This document shows positions 24,704 through 33,395 of a stretch of 64,000 nucleotides of DNA, in pieces; positions within the stretch are counted from its first letter, which is position 1; every line of letters starts with the position of its first letter. The notes below the pieces were generated by a model. It was given only the letters and a program-made list of their open reading frames with translations. It searched no databases and was not told the origin of the DNA. The position numbers and the translations under genes are program-made. The stretch is from Micromonospora chokoriensis (lineage in GTDB: Bacteria > Actinomycetota > Actinomycetes > Mycobacteriales > Micromonosporaceae): the NCBI RefSeq assembly GCF_900091505.1, contig NZ_LT607409.1, positions 2,976,001-3,040,000 on the forward strand, read 5' to 3'.

Positions 24704-27700
24704 TCACAGCACCGGATTGGCGTCGGTGAGTAGTCGGTCGATCTCCGCCAGCACCTCCGCGCGGTCGCGGTGCACCGGGTCGATCAGTGCCGCGCCGCGC
24801 CGGTCCAACGCGCCCCACCGCCCGGTCTCGTCGGCGACCAGGAACGCCACCGGGTGGATGACCAGCATCGGATGCGCCGGGGGAACGAGCACCGTGCCGG
24901 TGCGGTCCACCACGCCCCGCCGTCCGGCCACGTCGACCACCGCGAGGCCCTCCTCGGTGAAGCCGTCGACCTGCTGGCCGTCGGCCAGCTCGGTGACGAA
25001 CCCGTGGTAGCGCGTGGGCACGACGATCCGGCCGGTCCGGTCGACCGCCCCCCACCCCTCGCGTCGGACCGCGGCCAAGCCACGGCGGAACGGGCGCACC
25101 TCGGCGAAGTTCGGCGCCACCTGCACCGTGCCGGTCGCGTCGATCGCCGTCCAGCCGCCGTCGCCGACCACCCAGGCCAGCCCGTCGCTGAACGGGTGCG
25201 CCGCCCGGAACGACGGCGGGATCACCGTCGTACCCAGCAGGTTGATCAGCGACCACCGGTCGGTGTCCGGACGGCGGACCCAGGCCAGCCCGTCGTGGAA
25301 CGGTTGCACCTCGGCGTACCGGGCGGGGACGACAAGGTCGCCGTCCGGGCCGGCGTAACCCCACAGCTGCCCGTCGCGCTCCGGCAGCGGGGGTCGGTCG
25401 CGGTCGAGCACCTCGTCACGACTCCGGGGGTACGGCCCGAAGCCGCCCGTCGAGGCCCGGGCGCTGACCGCGTCGAGCGCCACCCGGATCCGCCCCAGCA
25501 GTTCGGCGTCGCCGGCGCCGCGCAGGTCGAGCGCGTCCTCGAAGTGCTCGCAGGCCTCCATGAGCCGTCCCTGGTCGTAACACGACCGCCCGGCGTGCTC
25601 GTGCAGCGCGGCCCGCAGCCGGTCGGGTAGCTCGACCGAGTTGGCCTGGGCGAAGAGTTGGTCGGCCTCGGCGAAGTCGCCGCGCCAGCGCAGGACGTGG
25701 GCCAACCGGGCCTGGGCCAGCGCGGTCCGGCGCAACTCGCCGGTCGCCTCGGCATACGTGAGGGCCAGCCGACCGTCGGCCAGCGCGTCGTCCAGGTCCC
25801 CCAGGATCCGCGAGGTCACCGCCCGGAGGCTGAGCAACCGGGCGCGGGCACGGTTGTCGACCGCCGAACCCAACTTCTCGGTCAGTCGTCGCCGGATGGC
25901 CCGCAGGTCGTCCGGTTCCGTCAACTCCTCGCGCAGCGTGACCGGGTCCAACCGCCAGCGGTACGCCGCGAGGACCTGCTCCGGGTCACCCGGGTCGGCC
26001 AGCGACGGGCGGGCAGCCACCGGAGCGGCCTCGACGGGCGGTGCGGACACCGGCACGTCGTCCCCGGCGCTCCTGGGGCCGGGAACGGCCGAGGCAGGCG
26101 GCCCGGAGGTCGGCAGGGGTGGTGCGGAGGTCGGCATGACCGACGCCGGTGGTGCCGAGACGGGCGGTGCGGAGGCGGGTGGTGCGGAGACGGGCGGTGC
26201 CGAGACGGGTGGCGCGGAGGTCGGCAGGGGTGGCGCGGAGGCCGGTGTGACCGACGCGGGCGGTGCGGAGACGGGCGCGGTGGAGATGGGCGGTGCGGAG
26301 GCCGGTGCGGGTGGCGCGGAAGTCGGCAGCACCGACGCGGGCGGTGCCGAGACGGGCGGTGCCGAGACGGGTGGTGCCGAGACGGGTGGTGCCGAGGCGG
26401 GTGGTGCGGAGACCGGGACTGTGGGGGGCGGCAGGGGCGGCGCGGACGTCGGCGTGACCGAGACAGGCGGTGCGGAGACCGGTGCCGCCGATGTGGGCGC
26501 GGGGAAGGCCGGTGGTGCCGACCCGGGTGCCAGGAAGGCTGGCTCCGTCGGCCCGGGTGGTGCCGACACGGGTGCCGCGGGAGCCGGCGGCGCGGACACG
26601 GGTGCCGTGGAGACCGGAGACGCGGGAGGGGCCGACACGGGTTCGAACCCCTTGTCGTCCGTCGACTCGGGACGCGCCGACGGCGCGGCGGCGGTCGACC
26701 AGTCGTCGGCCGGGGACACGTGCGCCGGTCCGGTGGTGCGCGGACCGTCCACATCGTCCTGGCGGTGGTCGCGCGGGGCGGCCTCGTCCACCGGCTCCTG
26801 CTCGGCCTGGGTGACGTGCGCGACGGGGTGAGCGGTGACCGGATCGGGCTGGTGGTACGGCGTCGCCGTGGCGGGTACCCCGGAGACGGGCCGGTTGCCG
26901 TCCGCCGTGGCCGGCTCGGCGGGCGGTGGTGGGTCGTCCGCCACGTCGTCCGCCCAGGTGGGCGTGCTGTCGGCGGGCGGCGCGGAGACCGGCTGGGGGA
27001 CGTCGGTCGAGGCTGACCCGCCGGTGGGCTCGTCGGCTGACCGGTCGTGGTCGTGGGTTGCCGGTGTCGACGAAACGTGCTCGGTCGTGCCGGCGGCGAC
27101 GTCGACATCGTCGGTGGTCGACGTGTCGTCGGATGCCGGCTCGGACGGTTCGGGTTCGACCTGCTGCGCGGGGCTGAACCAGGCACCCGGCCCGGGGGTG
27201 CCGGGACCGTCGTCCGGCTCCCGAAGGGGTGTCGCCGGCTCGTCCGAGGGCGGCGGGGGTACGTAGCGGCGCGGCGTGCCGGGGGCCGGTGGGAGCGCCA
27301 GTTCGACGTCCTCCACGCGGGAGTCCTGGGCCGCCGGGTTCGGGATGTCCCGGTTCGGCGCCGCGTGGTCGGCCGGTGGGCTCTGGACCTGCCAGGCGGG
27401 TGGCGGTGCGACCGGCGGGCGGCTGCCCGCCGCCGGGGTCGGCCGTTCCGTCGAGGCTGCCGCCCGCGGGGCAGCGGGACGCTCCGGCGATACCGGCCAC
27501 TGCCGTGCGTCGGCCCGTTCCGGCGTGTGCGGGCGCTCCGGGGAGTGCGGGCGCTGGTCCACCGGGCGGTCGCCGACGCCCGGACCGGGGTAACGCGGCG
27601 GGGGCGTGGGCTGCGCGTAGGAGGTCGGTGCCGGTTCGGGTGCCGTGCGGCGCTCGGGTGCCGGCGCGACGTCCGACCGGTCGGCGACGTGTGGCGGGTC

Positions 27701-29359
27701 CACCGGCGCCGGCAGGTACTCCAGTCGTAGTCGTGCGGCGGGTGGGCCCGAGACGGGCGCACCGGTGGCCGGGGAGACCGGGGCGGCCGACACCGGGCGG
27801 TCCCGGCCGGGCGCGGCGGGGGAGACGGGCGCTGCCGGGGAGACGGGTACCGCAGGGGTCGCCGGGGACACGGGCGCGGCCTGGGACACCGGCGCGGGCG
27901 ACACCGGCCGCTCCGGGGTGACCGGCGCACCGGGTGCGGCGCGGCCCGGTGACGGTGGAGCCGTCGGCGCGGGACGTACGGGCCGCTCGTCGTACCGGGA
28001 GGGACCGGTCGCCGGTCGCTCGTCGGGGCGGGCCGGCGACGGCGAGGGCGTGCCCGGCTCCGCGCGGTACGGGTCCGGGCTGCGCTGGGGCTCAGTGGGT
28101 CGGTACGGGTCGGCGGGTGGGTACGGCTCGGTGCGGTGGCTCTGCTCCCGGGTGCGGTCCGGGTGCAGCGGGCCCGGTGGTGGCCAGGGCAGGGTGCCGT
28201 CGGGCCGCTGGGCGGGCCGAGGCTCCCGGTATCCGTTCTCGCGGTGCCCGTCCTCGCGGCGGCCGTTGTCCCGGTAGGCGTCCGGGCGGGCCTCGTCGCG
28301 GGAACGCCGCTCCGGGTACGCCTCGGCGCGGGCGGCCGCCTCGCGGGGCTGCTGCCGGTGCGGCTCGGTGTCGGGGCGTCGCCGCTCGTCGTCGCGGTGC
28401 GGTGGTTCGGGCATGTCCGGCTCGGGCCGACGCCGTCGTCCACCGTTGGCTGCCGCCTCGTACCCCTCGTCCGCGCGGTAGCGGCGCTCCGGGCGACGGA
28501 CGTCGTCGGCCGTCCGGTCCGGGTACGCGTCGGCGCGGTACCGTGCGCGGCCGTCCCCGGACGCCCACGGGTCGACGCCGTCGGGGTGCCGGTCGTCGGC
28601 GGTGCGGCTGTGACCCTCCCGGGCGGGTCGGTCGCCGTACCCGTCTGCGGGGTGCCGCTCGTAACCGGCGGCCGTGCGGTCCGGTGCGCCTCGGCGACGC
28701 GGTGAGTCGTCCGGCTCGGGCATCCAGCCGACGTCGGAGCGGGGTGCCGGGGACACCGGTGGTGTGCCGCGGTACCCCCGGTCCCGCTCGGTGGGCTCCT
28801 GCCGCGGGCGTCGGCTGTCGTACCGCTCGGAGGCGGGCTGCTCCCGGTGCCAGGCGGCCTCCCGCGCCGGTCCCCGCTCGTCCGCGGGACGCCGATCGGA
28901 CCAGGCGGTACGACGGTCCGTCTCGGGCGAGCGGCGTTCGTCGCGTAGGGGCGGTTCCGGTAGCGGCCGGCGGTAGGGCTCGTGGTCGTAGGTGCGGGAC
29001 TCGCGACTGTCGGACCGACCGTAGGCGGACCCGTCGACGCCACCCCGGGGGCGACCGTAGGTGGGTGTCTCGCCCGGGCCGTCGTCCGCCCAGGACCGGG
29101 CGTGTGGTGTCGGGTCCGCCGGCGGCTCGTCGGCCCAGGACCGGCCGAGGTAGGTGCCGTCCGGGCGGGTCGGGGCCAGCGGCGGAACCTCGGCCCGGCC
29201 GGTCACCGTCGCACGGCCGCGCGGCGGCGGCTGATGGAGCGCGCCGACGTCGCCGGGGTAGCGCTGGCCGGGGAACTGGGGATGCCACTCGGTTGTCGGT
29301 TCGACCACCCAGGACGGTTCGTTGGGGTCCGGCCACCGGTCGTCGTAACGGCCGTTCAT
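24704..29359 (-). CDS. Giant disordered WG-repeat protein with TPR-like region
   Basis: A 1551-aa protein from ATG at 29359 (family-like start MNGRYDDRWPDPNEPSWVV; weak ribosome-binding site). Residues 1 to about 430 are extremely rich in Arg, Asp, Tyr, Pro and Glu. Residues 430 to about 1120 are Pro/Ala/Ser/Val-rich and include a long run of degenerate VSAPP units (about 900-1105). A helical TPR-like region (about 1165-1300, RARARLLSLRAVTSRILGDL and following helices) leads to WG repeats at about 1325-1530 (GLAWVRRPD, GLAWVVGDGGWTAID, GLAAVRREGWGAVD, GLAVVDVAGRRGVVD, GRWGALD). There is no signal peptide or membrane segment. WG repeats are thought to bind proteins. Function unknown; scaffold or condensate-forming roles are speculation. 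Confidence 0.88.
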   Translation of the reverse strand: MNGRYDDRWPDPNEPSWVVEPTTEWHPQFPGQRYPGDVGALHQPPPRGRATVTGRAEVPPLAPTRPDGTYLGRSWADEPPADPTPHARSWADDGPGETPTYGRPRGGVDGSAYGRSDSRESRTYDHEPYRRPLPEPPLRDERRSPETDRRTAWSDRRPADERGPAREAAWHREQPASERYDSRRPRQEPTERDRGYRGTPPVSPAPRSDVGWMPEPDDSPRRRGAPDRTAAGYERHPADGYGDRPAREGHSRTADDRHPDGVDPWASGDGRARYRADAYPDRTADDVRRPERRYRADEGYEAAANGGRRRRPEPDMPEPPHRDDERRRPDTEPHRQQPREAAARAEAYPERRSRDEARPDAYRDNGRREDGHRENGYREPRPAQRPDGTLPWPPPGPLHPDRTREQSHRTEPYPPADPYRPTEPQRSPDPYRAEPGTPSPSPARPDERPATGPSRYDERPVRPAPTAPPSPGRAAPGAPVTPERPVSPAPVSQAAPVSPATPAVPVSPAAPVSPAAPGRDRPVSAAPVSPATGAPVSGPPAARLRLEYLPAPVDPPHVADRSDVAPAPERRTAPEPAPTSYAQPTPPPRYPGPGVGDRPVDQRPHSPERPHTPERADARQWPVSPERPAAPRAAASTERPTPAAGSRPPVAPPPAWQVQSPPADHAAPNRDIPNPAAQDSRVEDVELALPPAPGTPRRYVPPPPSDEPATPLREPDDGPGTPGPGAWFSPAQQVEPEPSEPASDDTSTTDDVDVAAGTTEHVSSTPATHDHDRSADEPTGGSASTDVPQPVSAPPADSTPTWADDVADDPPPPAEPATADGNRPVSGVPATATPYHQPDPVTAHPVAHVTQAEQEPVDEAAPRDHRQDDVDGPRTTGPAHVSPADDWSTAAAPSARPESTDDKGFEPVSAPPASPVSTAPVSAPPAPAAPVSAPPGPTEPAFLAPGSAPPAFPAPTSAAPVSAPPVSVTPTSAPPLPPPTVPVSAPPASAPPVSAPPVSAPPVSAPPASVLPTSAPPAPASAPPISTAPVSAPPASVTPASAPPLPTSAPPVSAPPVSAPPASAPPVSAPPASVMPTSAPPLPTSGPPASAVPGPRSAGDDVPVSAPPVEAAPVAARPSLADPGDPEQVLAAYRWRLDPVTLREELTEPDDLRAIRRRLTEKLGSAVDNRARARLLSLRAVTSRILGDLDDALADGRLALTYAEATGELRRTALAQARLAHVLRWRGDFAEADQLFAQANSVELPDRLRAALHEHAGRSCYDQGRLMEACEHFEDALDLRGAGDAELLGRIRVALDAVSARASTGGFGPYPRSRDEVLDRDRPPLPERDGQLWGYAGPDGDLVVPARYAEVQPFHDGLAWVRRPDTDRWSLINLLGTTVIPPSFRAAHPFSDGLAWVVGDGGWTAIDATGTVQVAPNFAEVRPFRRGLAAVRREGWGAVDRTGRIVVPTRYHGFVTELADGQQVDGFTEEGLAVVDVAGRRGVVDRTGTVLVPPAHPMLVIHPVAFLVADETGRWGALDRRGAALIDPVHRDRAEVLAEIDRLLTDANPVL
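26040..26650 (-). repeat. Degenerate VSAPP-coding tandem repeats
   Basis: Coding minisatellite inside the WG-repeat gene. Short units encoding VSAPP, ASAPP or TSAPP recur dozens of times (plus strand GGCGGTGCGGAGACGGG-like units), with occasional PLPTS and PAPA interruptions. The codons vary between units, so the array is old rather than a recent slippage product. Confidence 0.8.
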
Positions 29360-29805
29360 CCGTCGAGCCCGTCGCCGCACCCGGCCACGCGGCCGACCCT
29401 CGACCGGGGTGAGCTGTGCCCAGCCGCGAACGGGTGACCTCCGGGCGTCCGGTCGCCGCCTGCCACGCCCCGGTGGCCGGCTCGCGTCCGCTCGCTCACG
29501 GCGTTGTCACCTCGTTGCAAATTGTCGCGCTGGAGCTTCGCGTGCCGGTCAGGTCGGCCGTTTCGGCTGCCTGTGGCTGCGGATGGAGGGTAACGGCGTG
29601 GGCTCGCTCACCGCCACTGTGGTGCCGCCCATGGACGCAAACGTTATCCCATTGGTTTCGGACATTTAGCCCTATAACCGAATCTGCTCCTCGACCATAC
29701 CGCACCTGGAGGCCGTCCGGCTCCGGCGGTGCTCCGCACGGCACAGCGAACGGCACCGCGCGCCGCCGGGAGCGATCGGAGCGCCGGGGCCCACGCCCAC
29801 AGCGG
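29360..29805. other. 446-nt stretch without a recognisable gene
   Basis: Open frames here have no ribosome-binding site and no protein family likeness. An AT-richer patch at about 29638-29690 (around TATAACC) stands out and may hold the promoter of the WG-repeat gene, about 300 nt upstream of its start. I see nothing else. Confidence 0.5.
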
Positions 29806-29839
29806 AACTGCCGCCCCGGAGACGACCGGGGCGGCAGTT
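29806..29839. terminator. Terminator hairpin downstream of DUF3043 gene
   Basis: Perfect 14-bp stem (29806-29819 with 29826-29839) and a 6-nt loop, 34 nt beyond the stop of the minus-strand DUF3043 gene. Confidence 0.78.
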
Positions 29840-29873
29840 TCGTAGCTCGTGGCAGTCGGTGGGGGAGCCGGTG

Positions 29874-30470
29874 TCAGACCTTCTCGCCGAGCTTGACCCG
29901 GGGGGCCGGGGCACGCATCCGCCGGAACGTGATCGACCGCATGACCGCGTAGAGGTAGAGCGACCCCATCCGCTGGTCGGTCTTGGGGAAGCGCTCCCGG
30001 ACCAGCTTGCCGATCTTGCGGCAGATCAGCACCGAGTCGACGACCACACCCAGCGCCAACGCGCCCCAGAGCAGGTTGGAGATCAGACGGACCGGCGCCG
30101 GCATGGCCGCGTTCGACCCGATCAGCACGATCAGCGCGCCGCCGAAGAACCAGGTGCCGACGGTCCGCCGGGAGTCGACCACGTTGCGGGCCAGCAGCCG
30201 CTCCGGGCCACGGTCGCGGGGGCCGCCCTCGCGGCGGAACTCCGATGCGGCCTCGGCGCGCAGTTGGCGGCGACGCTCCCGCTCCTCCTCCTTGGTGAGG
30301 GGGCGGCTGGGGCCGGCCGGGCGGCGACCGACGGTCGGCCGCTTCGGAGTCTCCCGACCCTTGGCAGGGGTGTAACCCCGGGGACGCTCGGTGGTCTCCT
30401 CGGGGGTGGACACCGAGGAGACGGCCTCGTCGACGAGGTCGGTGGACTTGCGGCGAAAGAGCGACGGCAC
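29874..30470 (-). CDS. DUF3043 family membrane protein
   Basis: A 198-aa protein of the actinobacterial DUF3043 family. The N-terminal half is charged and disordered (SLFRRKSTDLVDEAV start, then a Lys/Arg/Glu-rich TKEEERERRRQLRAEA helix). Two hydrophobic helices follow (TWFFGGALIVLIGS and LLWGALALGVVVDSVLI), then a conserved basic end. GTG at 30470 is chosen because the product begins PSLFRRK as in homologues; the Shine-Dalgarno sequence is weak. Function unknown. It lies just downstream of murA in the same direction, after a hairpin, and has its own terminator. Confidence 0.83.
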   Translation of the reverse strand: MPSLFRRKSTDLVDEAVSSVSTPEETTERPRGYTPAKGRETPKRPTVGRRPAGPSRPLTKEEERERRRQLRAEAASEFRREGGPRDRGPERLLARNVVDSRRTVGTWFFGGALIVLIGSNAAMPAPVRLISNLLWGALALGVVVDSVLICRKIGKLVRERFPKTDQRMGSLYLYAVMRSITFRRMRAPAPRVKLGEKV

Positions 30471-30524
30471 GCGGCAAGGGTAGCCAACGGTTCGCGGCCG
30501 GTGCACATCGCGGGTGCACCGACA

Positions 30525-30559
30525 ACGGCTCCAGCTCGGACGCGCCGAGTTGGAGCCGT
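30525..30559. terminator. Terminator hairpin downstream of murA
   Basis: A 15-bp stem (30525-30539 with 30545-30559, one G-U type mismatch) and a 5-nt loop, starting 26 nt beyond the murA stop on the minus strand. Confidence 0.75.
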
Positions 30560-30584
30560 CGTGGCGAACGGAAGGTGGTGGACG

Positions 30585-31940
30585 TTACGGACGCTCGGTG
30601 TGCGCGCCCAGGTCGGCGAGCTTCGCCTCGAAGTCCTCGTAGCCCCGGTTGATCAGGTCGACGCCGTACACCCGGGAGGTGCCCTCGGCCGCGAGCGCCG
30701 CGATCAGGTGGCTGAAACCGGCGCGCAGGTCCGGGATGACCAGGTCGGCGGCGTGCAGCTTGCTCGGCCCGGCGATCACCGCGGAGTGCTTGAAGTTGCG
30801 TCGGCCGAAGCGGCACGGGGTGCCGCCGAGGCAGTCCCGGTAGACCTGGATGTTGGCGCCCATCGAGTTGAGCGCCTCGGTGTAGCCCAACCGCTGCTCG
30901 TAGACCGTCTCGTGGACGATCGACAGGCCACGGGCCTGGGTGAGCGCCACGACCAGGGGCTGCTGCCAGTCGGTCATGAAGCCGGGGTGCACGTCGGTCT
31001 CCAGCGCCACGGCGTTCAGCTCGCCGCCGGGGTGCCAGAAGCGGATGCCGCCCTCCTGGCCCGGGTCGCCCAGCTTCGGGGCGCGCGCGTCGGTGACCTC
31101 GTACTCGCCACCGACCGACCGGAAGATGTTCAGGAAGGTCATCATGTCGGCCTGCTGCGCGCCGAGCACCTCGACGTGACCACGGGTGGCCAGGGCGGCA
31201 GCCGCCCAGCTCGCCGCCTCGATCCGGTCCGGGATGGGCCGGTGGGTGTAGCCGTGCAACTTCGGCACGCCCTGGATCTCGATCACCCGGTCGGTGTGCA
31301 CCTTGATGATCGCGCCCATCTTCTGCAGGATGCAGATCAGGTCGATGATCTCCGGCTCCACCGCGGCGTTACGCAGCTCGGTGACACCCTCGGCCATCAC
31401 CGCGGTCAGCAGCACCTGCTCGGTGGCGCCGACGCTCGGGTACGGCAGGGCGAACTTGGTGCCGTGCAGCCCGTTCGGCGCGGACAGGTGCAGACCCTCC
31501 GGCCGCTTGTCGACGGTGGCGCCGAACTCGCGCAGCGCCTGGAGGTGGAAGTCGATCGGGCGCGGGCCGATGTGGCAACCGCCCAGGTCCGGGATGAACG
31601 CGTGCCCGAGCCGGTGCAGCAGGGGGCCGCAGAACAGGATCGGAATCCGGCTGGAACCGGCGTGCACGTTGATCTGGTCGGTGCTGGCGCTCTCCACGTT
31701 CGCCGGGTCGAAGACGAGCTCGCCGTCCTCGGTGCCGTCGGTGACCTTGACGCCGTGCAGACCGAGCAGACCCCGGACCACCTCGACGTCACGGATCTTC
31801 GGCACGTCGAACAGCCGGCTCGGGCTGTCGCCGAGGAGCGCGGCGACCATCGCCTTCGAAACCAGATTCTTCGCGCCGCGCACGCGGATCCGCCCTTCGA
31901 GCGGAGTGCCTCCGTGTACAACCAGGACGTCGTCGCTCAA
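30585..31940 (-). CDS. murA: UDP-N-acetylglucosamine 1-carboxyvinyltransferase
   Basis: First committed step of peptidoglycan precursor synthesis: transfers enolpyruvate from PEP to UDP-GlcNAc in the cytosol. Length is 451 aa. Lys24-Asn25 (GAKN) match the conserved KN pair. The active-site loop GGCHIGPRPID contains Cys122 at the position of the fosfomycin-target cysteine, so the enzyme should be fosfomycin-sensitive unlike mycobacterial Asp variants. Other family segments such as AALATRG and RAGFSHLIAALAAEG are present. The start codon is TTG at 31940, supported by GGAGG 5 nt upstream. Actinomycetes can carry two murA-like genes, so I cannot say whether this is the only copy. Confidence 0.9.
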   Translation of the reverse strand: MSDDVLVVHGGTPLEGRIRVRGAKNLVSKAMVAALLGDSPSRLFDVPKIRDVEVVRGLLGLHGVKVTDGTEDGELVFDPANVESASTDQINVHAGSSRIPILFCGPLLHRLGHAFIPDLGGCHIGPRPIDFHLQALREFGATVDKRPEGLHLSAPNGLHGTKFALPYPSVGATEQVLLTAVMAEGVTELRNAAVEPEIIDLICILQKMGAIIKVHTDRVIEIQGVPKLHGYTHRPIPDRIEAASWAAAALATRGHVEVLGAQQADMMTFLNIFRSVGGEYEVTDARAPKLGDPGQEGGIRFWHPGGELNAVALETDVHPGFMTDWQQPLVVALTQARGLSIVHETVYEQRLGYTEALNSMGANIQVYRDCLGGTPCRFGRRNFKHSAVIAGPSKLHAADLVIPDLRAGFSHLIAALAAEGTSRVYGVDLINRGYEDFEAKLADLGAHTERP

Positions 31941-32152
31941 CGCAACCTCCAGCGCGTCGGTGCTGCCGTGTTGATGGTGGGGCGCCTGAACGTTGTCGCT
32001 ACCCCGGATGCGGCCATGTCGAAACGGCCCGCTTGTGTCGTCGCTCCGGCAGCATAGCCCTCGGTGACGAAAAAGGACTCGGTCACATCGGCGTGTGTGG
32101 CATTAATCGGTGATCCGGCACTTTTGCGTACCATCGACGTCACAGATCGTGA

Positions 32153-33328
32153 TCACGCACCGGGCAGGGCGAGCATCTTGTCCAGCGCGACCCGGGCGTG
32201 GTGGGCGGTGTCCGCGTCCACCGTGATCTGGTTGACGACCCGGCCCGCGACCAGCTCCTCGAGCGCCCAGACCAGGTGCGGCAGGTCGATCCGGTTCATC
32301 GTCGAGCAGTAGCAGACGGCCTTGTCCAGGAACATGATCTGCTTGTCCGGGTGCGCCAGCGCGAGCCGGCGGACCAGGTTCAGCTCGGTGCCGAGCGCCC
32401 ACGCCGAACCGGCCGGAGCCGCCTCGATGGTCTTGATGATGTATTCGGTCGAGCCCACGTGGTCGGCGGCGGTGACGACCTCGTGCCGGCACTCCGGGTG
32501 GACCAGGACGTTGACCCCGGGCACCCGCTCCCGTACGTCGTTGACGCTGTCCAGGGTGAACCGGCCGTGCACCGAGCAGTGCCCCCGCCAGAGGATCATC
32601 TTGGCGTCCCGCAGCTGCTCCGGGGTGAGCCCGCCGTTCGGCTTGTGCGGGTCGTAGAGCACGCAGTCGTCCAGCGACAGGCCCATCTCCAGCACCGCCG
32701 TGTTGCGGCCCAGGTGCTGGTCGGGCAGGAAGAGCACCTTCGACCCCTGCTCGAACGCCCAGTCCAGGGCGCGCTCGGCGTTGGAGGAGGTGCAGACCAC
32801 GCCGCCGTTGCGGCCGACGAAGCCCTTGATGTCGGCCGACGAGTTCATGTACGTCACCGGCACTGTCTCGGCGGCGATGCCCAGCTCGGTCAGGGTGTCC
32901 CAGGCGGCCTCGACCTGGCCGAGGACGGCCATGTCCGCCATCGAACAGCCGGCGGCCAGATCGGGCAGGATCACCCGCTGCGCGTCGGTGGTGAGGATGT
33001 CGGCGCTCTCGGCCATGAAGTGCACGCCGCAGAAGACGATGAACTCCGCGTCCGGACGGGCGGCGGCCTCCCGGGCCAACTTGAACGAGTCGCCGGTCAC
33101 GTCGGCGAACTGGATCACCTCGTCGCGCTGGTAGTGGTGCCCCAGCACGAAGACCCTGCTGCCGAGCTTCGCCTTCGCGGCCGTGGCGCGAGCCACCAGA
33201 TCCGGGTCGCTGGGCGCCGGCAGGTCGCCCGGACACTCCACGCCGCGCTCGGTGTCGGGGTCGCTGCCCCGGCCGAGCAGCAGCAGAGCCGTCGCCGTGT
33301 TGGAGGGTTCCACCCAGGTCGAAGTCAC
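32153..33328 (-). CDS. nadA: Quinolinate synthase A
   Basis: [4Fe-4S] enzyme condensing iminoaspartate with dihydroxyacetone phosphate to quinolinate in de novo NAD synthesis. Length is 391 aa. The three cluster cysteines are Cys100 (FCGVHFMAESA), Cys179 (VVCTSSNA) and Cys280 (HPECRHEV). The LGHHYQRDE, LPDLAAGCSMADM and WRGHCSVHGRF segments are family hallmarks. GTG at 33328 is used; the Shine-Dalgarno sequence is only GGGA. nadB and nadC do not follow, so the gene is separated from the rest of the pathway here. It is divergent from the glycerate kinase gene with only 67 nt between starts. Confidence 0.94.
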   Translation of the reverse strand: MTSTWVEPSNTATALLLLGRGSDPDTERGVECPGDLPAPSDPDLVARATAAKAKLGSRVFVLGHHYQRDEVIQFADVTGDSFKLAREAAARPDAEFIVFCGVHFMAESADILTTDAQRVILPDLAAGCSMADMAVLGQVEAAWDTLTELGIAAETVPVTYMNSSADIKGFVGRNGGVVCTSSNAERALDWAFEQGSKVLFLPDQHLGRNTAVLEMGLSLDDCVLYDPHKPNGGLTPEQLRDAKMILWRGHCSVHGRFTLDSVNDVRERVPGVNVLVHPECRHEVVTAADHVGSTEYIIKTIEAAPAGSAWALGTELNLVRRLALAHPDKQIMFLDKAVCYCSTMNRIDLPHLVWALEELVAGRVVNQITVDADTAHHARVALDKMLALPGA

Positions 33329-33395
33329 GTAGCCATGGTCCCACAGCGCGAGCGCGCCGCAGCTTCCCTCGGTGTGGGCTGCCACACTGCTCGGC

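Noticed and set aside
26640..26651. tRNA T-arm-like GGTTCGAACCCC
   Set aside because: It lies in frame inside the long WG-repeat gene and no acceptor, D or anticodon stem can be built around it.
25921..29412. Several 400-1000-codon open frames overlapping the WG-repeat gene
   Set aside because: Arg/Pro/Gly-only composition; the minus-strand frame ending at 24704 has clear TPR-like and WG-repeat domains and fits codon usage.
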